This document shows, piece after piece, positions 32,602-37,505 of a stretch of 37,505 nucleotides of DNA (position 1 is its first letter; each line of letters starts with the position of its first letter). The DNA is from a virus: IMG/VR virus record IMGVR_UViG_3300024520_000223, positions 1 to 37,505 of that record. The stretch is one strand, 5' to 3'. Under the pieces are notes generated by a model. It was not told the origin of the DNA, made no database searches, and was given only the letters and a program-made list of their open reading frames with translations. A program made the position numbers and the translations under genes.

Positions 32602-32850
32602 ATGAGTAATGAAAAAGTATTAAAAAATGACATTGCCTATATTTTAGGCATAACTCGCCAGTATTTTTATATGCTAGGGCGCGATGGGGTTTTATCCAGT
32701 GGTGATATAACCGTTAGTGAGTTACAAACAATCGTGTCTGAGTTTGTCAAAATTAAGCAAATGCGACTGGATAAGGAAAAGGAGCAAATTGAGCGGCGGC
32801 TCAAGATAATTCAGCAGCGATACACACCCAAGCTAGAAGTAACTATGTAG
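32602..32850 (+). CDS. Small HTH-like regulator (82 aa)
   Basis: The ATG at 32602 was chosen because the reading before it overlaps the divergent promoters. Residues about 10-35 (AYILGITRQYFYMLGRDG) look like a helix-turn-helix of a Cro/YdaS-type protein, and the C-terminal half is a charged coiled coil (RLDKEKEQIERRLKIIQQR) suitable for dimerisation. As the first gene from a divergent promoter pair whose -35 boxes lie in an inverted repeat, it is a plausible autoregulator of the lysogeny or early switch type. Confidence 0.55.
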   Translation: MSNEKVLKNDIAYILGITRQYFYMLGRDGVLSSGDITVSELQTIVSEFVKIKQMRLDKEKEQIERRLKIIQQRYTPKLEVTM

Positions 32851-32883
32851 GATTATCCGCATCGTCGGGATACTTGTTCCCTC

Positions 32884-32988
32884 TTATCCCTCCCCCTCTT
32901 GACTGGCGATGCGATCATCAATTTTGTTGTGGGGCTGCCTACCTTCTCTGGCGGCTTCACAGCAAAGCGGGTGATGTAGTCCGCTTAT
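32884..32988 (-). CDS. Possible 34-aa micro-ORF with AUA start
   Basis: On the - strand, an ideal ribosome binding site (AAAGGAGG) is followed 6 bases later by ATA 32988, which begins an open frame reading ISGLHHPLCCEAAREG and ending TAA at 32884. The frame looks protein-like, and a CC-E-A-A-REG motif is typical of short phage proteins. AUA is not a usual start. It may be a mutated or mis-sequenced ATG, or the site may be chance. Confidence 0.3.
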   Translation of the reverse strand: MSGLHHPLCCEAAREGRQPHNKIDDRIASQEGEG

Positions 32989-33080
32989 TGTTTACCTCCT
33001 TTTTGTTGAGGGGGCGGTTGAGATGACGGCCGTTCCCCCATTAAGGAGTAGTCTACTTTGGAGTATGTAACGTGAAATCA

Positions 33081-33155
33081 AGCCAGTGAGTCACAAAATT
33101 GTCAAGCAGACTTGTCTGCAACGGTGGCAACCATCTGCAATTGATGGCACTGGCT
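33081..33155 (+). ncRNA. tRNA-sized, tRNA-like module in the large RNA
   Basis: An 8-bp acceptor-like stem (AGCCAGTG with CACTGGCT) encloses exactly 75 bases. The 3' half is a 5-bp stem with a 7-base loop (CCATC, TGCAATT, GATGG; 33131-33147) placed directly against the acceptor stem like a T arm, and TGCAATT keeps the T-loop pattern U...A. The middle hairpin (33106-33119) has a 4-base loop, so there is no usable anticodon and this is not a functional tRNA. Confidence 0.5.
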
Positions 33156-33250
33156 CATGGGTATATACCGATTTTTGATGGTACGTGATCTGCAACACGC
33201 CCCTTTGCGGAGATGTTTCCGGATCATCGCAAAACCGGATTTAACAACAC

Positions 33251-33393
33251 GCCACCGGTGGCGAAAGTGGTCGCCACAATACCACCTGAGACTGAACGAG
33301 ATTTGACGGCGAAAGTCAGATAGAAAGCCGCTCGGCTCTACTCAAGGTCTGATGGATTTACCAGTTGGTTCGGTTCGACTCCGGCCGGTGGCT
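33251..33393 (+). ncRNA. Second tRNA-like module with expanded central domain
   Basis: GCCACCG (33251-33257) pairs with CGGTGGC (33386-33392) as an acceptor stem. A D-arm-like hairpin follows (33258-33277, loop AAAGTGGT), and the 3' end has the loop TTCGACT (33374-33380), a perfect T-loop sequence, on a partly paired stem. The region between, where an anticodon arm belongs, is replaced by a branched domain of about 65 nt (33284-33348 with two hairpins). It is not a normal tRNA. Confidence 0.45.
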
Positions 33394-33768
33394 CACACTG
33401 CGGAAACCATGACCGCCGTGTAAAACTATCCCAAATTGGTGACAGCCGGAGAGTACGGCATTACAGTATGGTTGGGTACATTTACCGCTGTTCTTAGGAA
33501 ATGCCAGTGGACGCTACTTAGTGCGAGTGGGGATGGCGACTTGCGACCGCCATCTTAAATGAGCAACGTTAAACCGCCCATATTAACAGAATAATAGCGG
33601 CATAAGAAACGGACTATGCAAAATCTCATGCGGGAGATTCAAGAGGCGTCGGCCACACTGTCTCCGAGTGCAAGCGAGTGTACATAGCTGGATAGGAGTA
33701 TACGCAGCCAAATTAGCGACTGGCCTATTATTCTGTTTTTAATACCTTTCCTTGCAGGAGCGATTGAA

Positions 33769-33993
33769 ATGTATACACTTGAACTTGCGAACTGTGAACA
33801 AATACTGCTGGATGAGATTGCCGACAAGGCGATGAGGCAAAAAGACGTTGCCCAGAGCTATGCACTGGCAATACTGTCTAGCGAAAAGCCTGACTGGATA
33901 GTTGTGAATAGGGCTATCATAGGACGCTGGTCACATTCAGGATTACAGCGCATAAAAAGGATGGCGTGGTCTGGTAAATGTTTTGATGATTAA
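33769..33993 (+). CDS. Small hypothetical protein (74 aa)
   Basis: The protein is helical (ELANCEQILLDEIADKAMRQ, DVAQSYALAILSSEKPDWIVVNRAIIGRW) with a basic C-terminal part ending KRMAWSGKCFDD. Ribosome binding site GCAGGAGCGATTGAA. It begins 30 bases after the closing helix of the structured RNA. I do not recognise the family; the helical core could be DNA-binding. Confidence 0.6.
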   Translation: MYTLELANCEQILLDEIADKAMRQKDVAQSYALAILSSEKPDWIVVNRAIIGRWSHSGLQRIKRMAWSGKCFDD

Positions 33994-34028
33994 CAATTTA
34001 GTCACTCGAGTAAATAAACAACACAATA

Positions 34029-34271
34029 ATGAAATACACAATTGTACGACCCAACAAAAGAATAACCCCTTCAATGACATTTGATCGTATAATGTTGCTT
34101 CACATAATCATTATACCAAACACAACCACATGTTGCGGCCGAAATGCCGAAGGGTGGGACTTGCCATTCAGGTATACAAAGCGTGGTATGCCATCGCTCA
34201 ATGAAATAATAAAAAATGAGAAGGAGTTTTGCCTAAGCTGTATTCAATCAATCAAAAAATCGCTCGAATAA
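34029..34271 (+). CDS. Small Cys-containing protein (80 aa), uncertain
   Basis: The frame has a CC pair (TTTCCGRNAEGW is the region around 34-45) and C-x2-C near the end (FCLSCIQS), so a metal site is possible. No ribosome binding site is visible before ATG 34029. The sequence around its stop, CTCGAATAAATAAACA, nearly repeats the CTCGAGTAAATAAACA found upstream of its start at about 34006. Confidence 0.4.
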   Translation: MKYTIVRPNKRITPSMTFDRIMLLHIIIIPNTTTCCGRNAEGWDLPFRYTKRGMPSLNEIIKNEKEFCLSCIQSIKKSLE

Positions 34272-34305
34272 ATAAACAGTGTCGGAAATAAAGTATACAA
34301 TTAGT

Positions 34306-34332
34306 TGGTGTCTGTGAGCCACCGAAGCGGCT
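34306..34332 (+). promoter_or_regulatory. Leader element copy 1 (hairpin before gene at 34354)
   Basis: The segment TTGGTGTC...GAGCCACCGAAGCGGCT (34305-34332) closely repeats 34681-34707. AGCC/GGCT and inner pairs form a small hairpin, about 20 bases before a ribosome binding site. The repetition ahead of two consecutive genes suggests shared regulation. Confidence 0.5.
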
Positions 34333-34353
34333 GTATAAACTTTGAAGGACAAA

Positions 34354-34668
34354 ATGAATAAGAATCAGCTTCCCTTGAACATTAGAGTACAAAAATTTAT
34401 AGTTGGTTATTTGGAAAATCATTATCATACTGATATTTGTGACACTCAACTCCACGATGAGTTTTTCCAGGAGTTTGGGGGAAAGAGGAAACGCGCAAAT
34501 TGGGGAGCAGAGCGTGTATACAAAATATCCTTTTGGTTAAAAAGACTTTTTGACGAAGGCGTTTTGGATCGGGGCATCGTCTCTCTCTCCGGAAGCTGGC
34601 ACCCTGGATTTCCGAAGTGGGTATATGGATACACACTGTCAAAATCGTGGAAAGCAAATGTCAAATAG
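34354..34668 (+). CDS. Winged-helix-like DNA-binding protein candidate (104 aa)
   Basis: The start chosen is ATG 34354 after GAAGGAC; an upstream TTG at 34342 has weaker support. The order of helices (RVQKFIVGYLENHYHTD, DTQLHDEFFQEFGG, AERVYKISFWLKRLFDEGVLDRG) followed by a two-strand end is like a winged helix. It is preceded by a leader element also found before the next gene. Confidence 0.5.
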   Translation: MNKNQLPLNIRVQKFIVGYLENHYHTDICDTQLHDEFFQEFGGKRKRANWGAERVYKISFWLKRLFDEGVLDRGIVSLSGSWHPGFPKWVYGYTLSKSWKANVK

Positions 34669-34680
34669 ACCACACTCCTT

Positions 34681-34717
34681 TTGGTGTGATGAGCCACCGA
34701 GGCGGCTAAATTTTTTT
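34681..34717 (+). promoter_or_regulatory. Leader element copy 2 with T-run
   Basis: This is the second copy of the leader element (34691-34707 GAGCCACCGAGGCGGCT), here with a better-paired hairpin and followed by seven T residues at 34711-34717, so it can act as an intrinsic terminator or attenuator immediately ahead of the LexA-like gene. Confidence 0.6.
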
Positions 34718-34731
34718 GGGGAATGGAAGTG

Positions 34732-35127
34732 ATGGATGAAAACAAGTACGAAAGGGCACCGTGCGTGAAATGCGGAGGAACATGGTTTTATAAAAGCCAT
34801 AATAGTTGCGTTGCCTGCAATAGGTTAAGATCGCGCAAGTGGCACCATAATAACTATGTATCAGTTGGTATATATAGAAAATACGATACGGATGATATTT
34901 TGAAATTCATCATTGATTCATGGCAAGAAAATGGGTTCCCCCCGACAATTAGGGAGATATGTCGCGGATGTAACATCTCATCGACAAGCGTCGTGTCCTA
35001 TCATTTGGATATTTTGGAAAGGCGCGGCGAGATAGAGCGCAATCCGGCCGTGTCTCGTGGGATTCGATTGTGTAACTGGCGTGTTGTTTTGGAGCCAGTA
35101 GCACAAGAGAAACTTTTGACACCATAA
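34732..35127 (+). CDS. Zinc-ribbon plus LexA-like winged-helix protein (131 aa)
   Basis: ATG 34732 has GGGGAA 8 bases upstream; ATG 34723 is a second option. Residues 11-29 carry C-x2-C and C-x2-C (CVKCGG, CVACN), a zinc ribbon. Residues about 55-113 follow the LexA N-terminal wing-helix pattern: ILKFIIDSWQENGFPPTIREI, then SSTSVVSYHLDILERRGEIER and RGIRL. There is no self-cleaving peptidase domain after it. It probably binds LexA-like operators, either as a repressor or as a competitor of host SOS control. Confidence 0.7.
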   Translation: MDENKYERAPCVKCGGTWFYKSHNSCVACNRLRSRKWHHNNYVSVGIYRKYDTDDILKFIIDSWQENGFPPTIREICRGCNISSTSVVSYHLDILERRGEIERNPAVSRGIRLCNWRVVLEPVAQEKLLTP

Positions 35128-35145
35128 CGTCAAATTTAGTATAAT
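35116..35145 (+). promoter_or_regulatory. Perfect consensus promoter for a structured RNA
   Basis: TTGACA (35116-35121) and TATAAT (35140-35145), spacing 18. Both hexamers are perfect. Expected start 35152-35153 coincides with the first base of helix 1 of the RNA below. Confidence 0.85.
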
Positions 35146-35151
35146 GTAGGA

Positions 35152-35318
35152 AGCTCGTAGGGATGGCGAACCTACAGATGAGCATTAAAAATAAGAGTGT
35201 GCGGCATCATACAAGGCATCTACCTTGTGCGCTGCGGTTTACCCCTACCAATTAGCCGTTGGTAGCTATTAAATCGCACACTCGCTTAAACCGCAGCGCA
35301 CAGAGCAGATGTTTTTTT
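35152..35318 (+). ncRNA. Pseudoknotted RNA of about 167 nt, or cis-regulatory leader
   Basis: Helices: H1 35153-35156/35180-35183 with 35157-35161/35171-35175; A 35195-35203/35275-35283 (9 bp); H2 35211-35216/35223-35228; B 35226-35241/35287-35302 (16 bp); H3 35245-35251/35259-35265 (7 bp, 7-base loop). A and B interleave, so the fold is a pseudoknot, and H2 and B share three bases, so they compete. A run of seven T at 35312-35318 follows. The gene at 35340 starts 22 bases later behind GGAGG, so the RNA may act in trans as a separate molecule or in cis as an attenuator. Confidence 0.7.
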
Positions 35319-35339
35319 GTTACCTATCGGAGGAAAGCC

Positions 35340-35555
35340 ATGAATAAACCAACAATGAAGCGAGAATTAGCCGTATCGTGTTCATATCCATCGACAGGAA
35401 CTATTCATTTTTCAGCAACAAACGACGCAGCCAGTGATGTAGCGCAATTCGGTGTTTTGCATAGCTTTGGCGATGGTAATTACCATCTAATCGTTGATCC
35501 TCGCTATGATTTTGAGGAGGTCGAGGCGTGGATTAGGGGATATGGCGAAAATTAG
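35340..35555 (+). CDS. Small hypothetical protein (71 aa) after the pseudoknot RNA
   Basis: ATG 35340 follows a perfect GGAGG; the longer frame from 35259 would overlap the structured RNA. The protein is strand-rich (ELAVSCSYPSTGTIHFSATN, HLIVDPRYDFEEVEAWIRGY) and compact. No family recognised. Its position after the regulated leader suggests the leader controls it. Confidence 0.6.
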   Translation: MNKPTMKRELAVSCSYPSTGTIHFSATNDAASDVAQFGVLHSFGDGNYHLIVDPRYDFEEVEAWIRGYGEN

Positions 35556-35566
35556 CGGGGGTGATC

Positions 35567-35845
35567 ATGAAGATAACACTGGATGACGGTCAACTAAATG
35601 TCGATGCTGTTAGAGCGATGTGGGAGCAGCCAAAATTAGCAAGTCTTGAAGATGTTCTGACGGCAGTTATTTATTTTATGGATGACATCGGTCGTGACGG
35701 ATACATCGGTCATGATGGGTATATAAACTATGATCGTATTTCTGCTGCCGGCATGTTGAGATATTTGTGCAATGTAGCTATATCAGAATTGCCCTCAGAA
35801 GATAGATCCGAGGCGATGGAAGGGGCAATCTATGACACAATATGA
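35567..35845 (+). CDS. Small acidic protein (92 aa)
   Basis: ATG 35567 is preferred over GTG 35561; GGGGTGA precedes. The protein is acidic with helices (DVLTAVIYFMDDIGRDG, AAGMLRYLCNVAISEL) and a loop with two GYI-type repeats (DGYIGHDGYINYD). No family recognised. It overlaps the HNH gene by 14 bases. Confidence 0.55.
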   Translation: MKITLDDGQLNVDAVRAMWEQPKLASLEDVLTAVIYFMDDIGRDGYIGHDGYINYDRISAAGMLRYLCNVAISELPSEDRSEAMEGAIYDTI

Positions 35846-36182
35846 CGACTATATACAGTCTGATGAATGGGACATAAGGCGCAAAGAACGGTTGGCAATT
35901 GATGAGTATACATGTCAGGATTGCGGGGTGACGGGTGTCTCGTTAGATGTTCATCATTTAACGTATGATCGTCTGGGCAACGAGCCAATGTATGATTTAC
36001 TTTCTCTCTGCCGTCAATGCCACAACATAGAGCACGGATTAGAGGCGCGGGAGTATGGCATCTGTCAAACGTGTGGCGAGTATTTAATGATAGTCATCAA
36101 AAAAATTAAAGTGCTGGGTGTCAAGTGGGTTGATTATATCTGCCAAGATGGGCATTTTTGGAGCCATAAAAATGATGAATAA
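35832..36182 (+). CDS. HNH endonuclease
   Basis: This 116-residue protein has C28-x2-C31, then DVHHLTYDRLGNEP (His41, His42), and LSLCRQCHN (C60, C63, H64): a complete zinc-stabilised HNH motif. The N-terminal part (YIQSDEWDIRRKERL) matches phage HNH proteins that nick or cut at terminase-type or replication sites. A second C-x2-C (about 78-81) and a final Cys/His pair may form another zinc knuckle. It overlaps the following primase start by 11 bases. Confidence 0.9.
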   Translation: MTQYDDYIQSDEWDIRRKERLAIDEYTCQDCGVTGVSLDVHHLTYDRLGNEPMYDLLSLCRQCHNIEHGLEAREYGICQTCGEYLMIVIKKIKVLGVKWVDYICQDGHFWSHKNDE

Positions 36183-37140
36183 ACGGCCGTTACCCTCAGA
36201 CATCATTGATCGCTTTGGTCATTTACCAGATGCTACACACAGAACGGGCGATGAATTTTCGTCATCTTGCCCCCAATGTGGCGGCGGCCGGGGCGGGAAT
36301 GATTTATCAGACCGCTTTAGAATGTGGGAGAGGCAGGGACAAGCTAGTAGCTTTTGGTGCCGTCGATGTGGGTATCAGGGATTTACAGATGATAACCAAC
36401 CTAACCAAAAACCAGACCCAGCGCGTATTTTAGAATTAGAAGAAATCAGGCAACGCGAAGCCACAAAAGAAGAACAGCGATTAAAAAACCTCATTTGTGA
36501 TTTACGAGAAAAAGCATACTGGCAGGGGTGGCACGATGCAATGGGGGAGAGCCAGCGGCAGCTATGGCGCAACGAGGGCATCCCTGACGAATTCCAGGCA
36601 TATTGGCAGCTAGGGTACAAAGCAGAGTATCGGGGCAGGGGGTTTGTTTCCCCTGCTATGACCATCCCTCACTTTAACGACGAGTGGGAAGCATTGACAA
36701 TACAATACCGTCTATTGTCTCCGCCAACGCCATCGGATAAATATAGATTCCAGGCGGGGTTACACTCTGCCTTATGGCAAGCAGACCCGTCAACCGAAAT
36801 CAAAAATAGCGTTATTGTGTGCGAAGGGATGAAAAAAGCGGCCGTTACCTTTATTGAGTTAGTAGCAAGAGGAAACGGCCGTTTTTGTATTGTCTCTGTC
36901 CCTAGCAAGATGCCAAGCCAAGAATTGATCGACGTGTTGAATAATGCAGACCCACTTTACATTGTATTAGACCCCGATGCGTTTACAGGTAGGAAGCCGG
37001 CAATAAACCGATTTGCCAAAATGGTGGCAGCACCTAAACGTATTGTAAAACTCCCCGTCAAGGCAGATGACTTTTTTACGCTACACGGTGGGATGCCAAT
37101 TGATTTTATCAATTATCTGAATGTAGGAAAGCCAGTATAG
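36172..37140 (+). CDS. DNA primase with zinc ribbon and TOPRIM-like domain (322 aa)
   Basis: Start ATG 36172 has GGAG 8 bases upstream (ATG 36175 is also possible). N-terminal zinc ribbon: C33-x2-C36 and C63-x2-C66 with GGGRGGNDLSDRF between. After a charged helical region comes a TOPRIM-like core with VIVCEGMKKAA (Glu218) and LYIVLDPDAF (Asp about 268-270). Primases make RNA primers at the fork. The catalytic core is short, so it may work with a helicase elsewhere. Confidence 0.75.
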   Translation: MMNKRPLPSDIIDRFGHLPDATHRTGDEFSSSCPQCGGGRGGNDLSDRFRMWERQGQASSFWCRRCGYQGFTDDNQPNQKPDPARILELEEIRQREATKEEQRLKNLICDLREKAYWQGWHDAMGESQRQLWRNEGIPDEFQAYWQLGYKAEYRGRGFVSPAMTIPHFNDEWEALTIQYRLLSPPTPSDKYRFQAGLHSALWQADPSTEIKNSVIVCEGMKKAAVTFIELVARGNGRFCIVSVPSKMPSQELIDVLNNADPLYIVLDPDAFTGRKPAINRFAKMVAAPKRIVKLPVKADDFFTLHGGMPIDFINYLNVGKPV

Positions 37141-37148
37141 AGGTTGCC

Positions 37149-37505
37149 ATGAGTAATCAAAGATTTAGCATAACGCCAGCCAGCGCAGTATCAGATGAGA
37201 GTTTAACAGACAGCATTTATAGAACGCTGGCAGCAATTGGCCTATATGGTGATAAAAACGGGTGGTGTTGGCCGCGCCAGACTACGCTTGCAAAAATCAG
37301 GGGAGTATCAAGAAAGACAATCAATATCCACATTAAAGAATTAACTGGATTGGGCTACTTAAATATTCAGCCGCGCTACGATGAAGAAACAGGAGCGCAA
37401 AAAAGCAATATGATGCAGGTCAAATTCGATAATAATTATCAAAACGTTACGGGGGGTGTAACCCCTAGGAGGTTACAGGGGGGTGTAACCCCTAGGAGGT
37501 TACAG
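37149..37505 (+). CDS. HTH replication protein, N-terminal part (runs off window)
   Basis: ATG 37149 follows AGAGG. Residues about 20-80 form a winged-helix module typical of phage replication initiators (SLTDSIYRTLAAIGLYGDKNG, TTLAKIRGVSRKTINIHIKE LTGLGYLN). From about residue 101 the protein enters in-frame nine-residue tandem repeats GGVTPRRLQ encoded by 27-base repeats. Such proteins usually bind the phage origin and load replication proteins. Confidence 0.75.
   Translation, partial: MSNQRFSITPASAVSDESLTDSIYRTLAAIGLYGDKNGWCWPRQTTLAKIRGVSRKTINIHIKELTGLGYLNIQPRYDEETGAQKSNMMQVKFDNNYQNVTGGVTPRRLQGGVTPRRLQ
37451..37504 (+). repeat. Tandem 27-bp repeats in the replication gene, possible iterons
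   Basis: Two exact 27-base units (37451-37477, 37478-37504), with a third starting at 37505, lie in the replication gene and encode GGVTPRRLQ repeats. Each junction contains a dyad (GGTTACA ... TGTAACC, arms 37471-37477/37484-37490). This resembles the arrangement in lambda, where origin iterons lie inside gene O. The number of repeats beyond the window is unknown. Confidence 0.8.

Larger units (their letters stand above)
33075..33740 (+). ncRNA. Large, highly structured RNA candidate (GOLLD/ROOL-like class not confirmed)
   Basis: No convincing + strand gene is present from 32851 to 33768. Instead many exact pairings nest in one direction: 33081-33088/33148-33155; 33106-33110/33115-33119; 33131-33135/33143-33147; 33251-33257/33386-33392; 33258-33263/33272-33277; 33284-33290/33341-33348; 33304-33307/33315-33318; 33326-33330/33333-33337; 33395-33403/33413-33421 (one mismatch); 33430-33434/33472-33476; 33445-33448/33456-33459; 33532-33538/33548-33554; 33622-33627/33634-33639; 33707-33710/33721-33724; and a 13-bp closing helix 33585-33597/33725-33737 followed by T residues. 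GOLLD and ROOL RNAs are large phage-associated RNAs of several hundred nt in similar settings. The 5' end is not defined and family membership is inference. Confidence 0.65.
436..36882. repeat. Highly iterated octameric palindrome ACGGCCGT
   Basis: The palindrome ACGGCCGT, often extended to AAACGGCCGTTT, occurs about 45 times by hand count from 436-443 to 36875-36882. At the apparent base composition fewer than one copy is expected. Copies occur in genes in all three frames and in non-coding leaders (for example about 5674 and 31325). Near variants (GCGGCCGT, CCGGCCGT, ACGGCCGC) also occur. It is nearly absent from 33.04-36.18 kb. Confidence 0.9.

Noticed and set aside
33326-33394. Alternative 69-nt tRNA with acceptor AGCCGCT/GGTGGCT
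   Set aside because: The acceptor pairs only with wobble pairs, and no D or anticodon stems follow.
33251-33396. A functional tRNA ending in GGTTCGACTCC
   Set aside because: The T-loop and acceptor-like stem are convincing, but the T stem has a mismatch and no 7-base anticodon loop can be drawn; about 65 extra bases lie between D arm and T arm. Treated as a tRNA-like module.
33060-33740. RNase P RNA, group I or group II intron, or tmRNA
   Set aside because: I looked for the conserved RNase P cores, group I P/Q/R/S elements, a group II domain V, and a tmRNA 5' end with tag frame; none is present.
37451-37505. CRISPR array
   Set aside because: The 27-base units are directly adjacent without spacers and lie in frame inside a gene.
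1-37505. Integrase, attachment sites or insertion sequences
   Set aside because: No recombinase, transposase or flanking direct repeats of an insertion were seen; lifestyle cannot be decided from this window.

Overview
This window looks like about 37.5 kb of a tailed, long-tailed (siphovirus-type) phage or prophage. Nearly all genes lie on the + strand in tightly overlapping operons (ATGA and TAATG junctions), in the usual virion order: terminase, portal, head, connectors, tail tube, tail chaperone, tape measure, tail tip and fibres, holin, endolysin. GC is intermediate. The host cannot be read directly. A Pro/Thr-rich linker on a secreted hydrolase and an effector-associated-domain-like protein are both typical of Chloroflexota (Anaerolineae-type) or similar multicellular bacteria, so I lean that way with modest confidence. 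The octamer ACGGCCGT occurs about 45 times by hand count, roughly 100 times more than base composition predicts, which resembles a host-type highly iterated palindrome.

Layout: 1-288 end of an internally deleted DNA methyltransferase; 285-4387 terminase small and large subunits, Mu gp29-like portal and a short MuF-like head protein; 4391-5621 five small hypotheticals; 5627-5750 a consensus promoter followed at once by a strong terminator; 5762-9677 Mu-like head protease/scaffold, decoration protein, capsid and accessory virion proteins; 9681-12165 connectors and tail completion, with a DUF5662 gene inserted; 12165-15908 two paralogous tail tube proteins, a G/GT chaperone pair joined by a -1 frameshift, and the tape measure; 15912-24888 tail tip, fibre-like proteins and an SGNH hydrolase; 24961-27757 holin-like protein and small accessory genes, including the effector-associated-domain-like protein and a HicB-like protein; 27781-28461 three small - strand genes; 28576-31074 a two-domain endolysin behind a probably leaderless promoter; 31055-32432 a - strand operon with a RecT/Bet-like candidate; 32602-37505 a + strand regulatory and replication region (small regulator, structured RNAs, LexA-like wing-helix protein, HNH nuclease, primase, HTH replication protein running off the window).

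The least ordinary part is 32.8-35.4 kb. A stretch of about 900 bases with no convincing + strand gene (33.06-33.74 kb) contains many nested helices, two tRNA-like modules and a 13-bp closing helix followed by a T-run. It has the size, context and complexity of the large ornate phage RNAs (GOLLD/ROOL type), but I cannot assign it to a family. About 1.4 kb downstream, a textbook TTGACA-18-TATAAT promoter starts a transcript of about 165 nt whose two long helices interleave as a pseudoknot just ahead of a small gene. These two RNAs are my best candidates for an undescribed element. The phage-borne effector-associated-domain-like protein is the best candidate for an interaction with host defence.
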